The position numbers were made by a program, and so were the translations under genes. A model generated the notes under the pieces. The model was not told the origin of the DNA, did not search any database, and saw only the letters and a program-made list of their open reading frames with translations. Of a stretch of 62,500 nt of DNA, positions 60,910-62,500 are shown piece after piece. Source of the stretch: Symbiodinium natans (taxonomy: Eukaryota > Sar > Dinophyceae > Suessiales > Symbiodiniaceae); the NCBI GenBank assembly GCA_905221605.1, contig CAJNDS010001413.1, positions 1 through 62,500 of the forward strand, written 5' to 3'. Position 1 is the first letter of the stretch; the number at the start of each line of letters is the position of its first letter.

Positions 60910-61440
60910 GCGGGCTCTGACGCGGCCTGCTGCAGGTCGCATCGCGCGCTGACGCGCACGTGCTTTTTGGGGTTACACTGACGCGGACTATCGCGGGAAG
61001 CCAACACAAGACCCCAAACCTTCAGACTAGCCTGAACCCTAATATTGAGCCCGAAATGCCTGAACACTAAACTTTCCAAGAGGTTTGGGATGAGACCTGG
61101 AAATGAAGCCCTCACTGGTCATTACTTCGCCCAACCCCATTAATTAAAGACCCTGTGCTGTTTCGGCTGTTGCGCGGTTTTTCCGTCAGGGTGTGGGCGC
61201 TATTAAGCTGAAGATGAAGGGTTGGGTCACCTCGCCTACCTGTTGCTGACGCGCGGAGATCGCGGAGCTGACGCGCAGCTGACGCGGATTTCGCGGCCCT
61301 AAACCCTAAGCCCTAAACCCTCAACCCTCAACCCTACCCTCTCGCGCGCTATCGCGCGCTCTCGCAACCAGAGCTCTCTCGCAGAAACTATCGCGCACTG
61401 GCGCGCCTCGGACTTTAGCTGACGCGGGCCAATCAAAGGC
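60910..61440. repeat. CpG-rich zone with recurring CTGACGCG
   Basis: CTGACGCG occurs at about 60915, 60949, 60979, 61248, 61264, 61274 and 61421, together with TATCGCG/GATCGCG and CTCGCGCG words. A decayed CCCTAAA tract lies inside at 61297-61336. No coding motif. Confidence 0.6.
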
Positions 61441-61462
61441 GAACCCTCAATCTAATTCTTTC

Positions 61463-61680
61463 ATGGAAGGTTTACGGCGCCGCTCAAATAGCAACCGCCA
61501 GCTGGGGGAATCAAGCGCAACGCATTGGAGCTGCTTTTGGAAGAGGAACAGAGACCGCGAGGTTGTAAGGCTATGTACGGCTGTTATGTACGGCTGTTAT
61601 TTGCACAATGAATCTAGAACTCTGATTCGCTGTCGCCACTGGGGTCAGCACTCGGAGAGCTTCGGACAGTGCCTTAGGCA
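61463..61680. other. No gene supported
   Basis: Short plus-strand frame (RQLGESSATHWSCFWKRNRD) without a motif. Confidence 0.25.
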
Positions 61681-61684
61681 GCTC

Positions 61685-61735
61685 TGTGTGTTGTGTGCTG
61701 GGTGTGGGTGAGCGTGTGGGTGAGTGTGTGGGTGA

Positions 61736-61766
<31 letters not shown>

Positions 61767-61853
61767 TGGGTGGGTGGGTGGGTGGGTGTGTGTGTGTGTG
61801 TGTGTGGGTGCGTGTGTGTGTGTGTGCGTGTGGGTGTCTGTGTGTGTGTGAGT

Positions 61854-61937
<84 letters not shown>

Positions 61938-62500
61938 TGAGGGTAGTCGGTCTGTCGTCTGTCTGGCTTTCTGTCTTTCTGTCTGTCCTGGTCTGTCTGT
62001 CTGTTCCTGTCTTTCTGTGCTGTCTGTCCTGTCTGCTGTCTGTCCGGTCTTCTGTCTGTCTGTCTCTGTGTTTTTTGTGTGTTGTGTGTGTGTGTTTGTT
62101 GTGGGGTTGGTGTGTTGTTGGGGTGTGGGCGTGCAGCGTTTGTGCGTGGTGTGTTGTGCTTGTGTGCGTGTGTGGGTGGGTGGGTGGGTGGGTGGGTGGT
62201 GGGTGGGTGGGTGTGTGTGTGTGTGGGTGTGTGGGTGTTTTGTGTGGGGTTGGTGGGTGTGTGGGTGGTGGGTGTTGGTTGTGGTGTGTGGGTTGTGTGG
62301 TGTGTGTGTGTGGTGTGTGGGGTGTGGGGGTGGGTGTGGGGGGGGGGGTGTTGGGGGTGTGGGGGGTGTGTGGGTGATGTGTGTGTGGTGGGGGTGTTGG
62401 GGTGTGGTGTGGGGGTGTGTGGGGGCGTGGGGGCCGTGGGGCGTGGGGTCGTGGGGGCAAACAAGGGGGCTGGGTGTGTTGTGTGTGGGGGTGGTGGTGT
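61685..62500. repeat. GT/GGGT-rich simple-sequence block to window end
   Basis: (GT)n, (GCGT)n, (GGGT)n, a pure (GT)n core at 61855-61935, then TCTGTC/TGTC-rich and G-rich parts to the end of the window. His/Thr/Pro frames on the minus strand are repeat products. Not telomeric: TTTAGGG is absent. Confidence 0.95.

Noticed and set aside
61571-62464. 297- and 271-codon minus-strand His/Thr/Pro ORFs
   Set aside because: Products of the GT/GGGT repeat block; no non-repetitive sequence supports them.
61685-62500. Chromosome end at the right edge of the window
   Set aside because: The block is GT/GGGT-rich and lacks TTTAGGG, so it is ordinary simple sequence.

Overview
The window looks like nuclear DNA of a dinoflagellate, probably a suessialean or Symbiodiniaceae-like species; the exact taxon cannot be resolved. 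The reasons are: plant-type telomeric heptamers (TTTAGGG/CCCTAAA) scattered as about 35 short interstitial tracts; genes split into small exons whose inferred introns mostly start with GC (one with GA) instead of GT; nearly all recognisable host exons lying on the minus strand, as in one-way dinoflagellate gene arrays; very abundant simple repeats; and a copia-class retrotransposon with a large dinoflagellate-style polyprotein. No rRNA, tRNA, spliced-leader or CRISPR locus was recognised.

Layout. 0.8-3.1 kb: minus-strand gene A, a dinoflagellate family with a YWICAFSVNQH core, for which seven introns can be placed. 3.5-8.0 kb: minus-strand exons of a membrane protein with a C2 domain, several membrane helices and possibly a Ser/Thr-rich mucin-like part. 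8.1-13.1 kb: minus-strand Kelch-repeat gene whose large gaps hold a decayed ~70-bp satellite and telomere-like tracts. 13-23.8 kb: repeats, telomeric tracts, a 68-bp MITE and weak exon candidates. 23,834-33,164: a complete LTR retrotransposon with two identical 310-bp LTRs, inserted in an AT microsatellite. 33-47 kb: scattered exon candidates (a flavoprotein-type GAGIAG exon, a two-exon fragment at 40 kb) among telomeric tracts. 47.6-49.3 kb: minus-strand ZZ/TPR protein. 50.9-51.1 kb: a LYHYTD-type exon. 52.3-53.0 kb: a 699-bp inverted-repeat transposon with an 8-bp target duplication. 53-62.5 kb: dense telomeric tracts, two more MITE copies, weak exons, a possible H2A-like histone-fold ORF, and a terminal GT/G-rich simple-sequence block.

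The most interesting object is the retrotransposon. Its 2,688-residue ORF reads gag (CCCH finger plus CCHC knuckle), aspartic protease, a cytosine-5 methyltransferase-like domain (LFAG, GGPPC, LEQP, KPTTLGTN), integrase (DD35E), reverse transcriptase (YVDD), RNase H, then a C-terminal extension with a membrane helix and a His/Cys cluster. The likely N-terminal part of gag is out of frame and is followed by an in-frame TAG directly before the ATG of the long ORF. Identical LTRs point to a very recent insertion. The host genes seen here show no obvious pathway link to each other.
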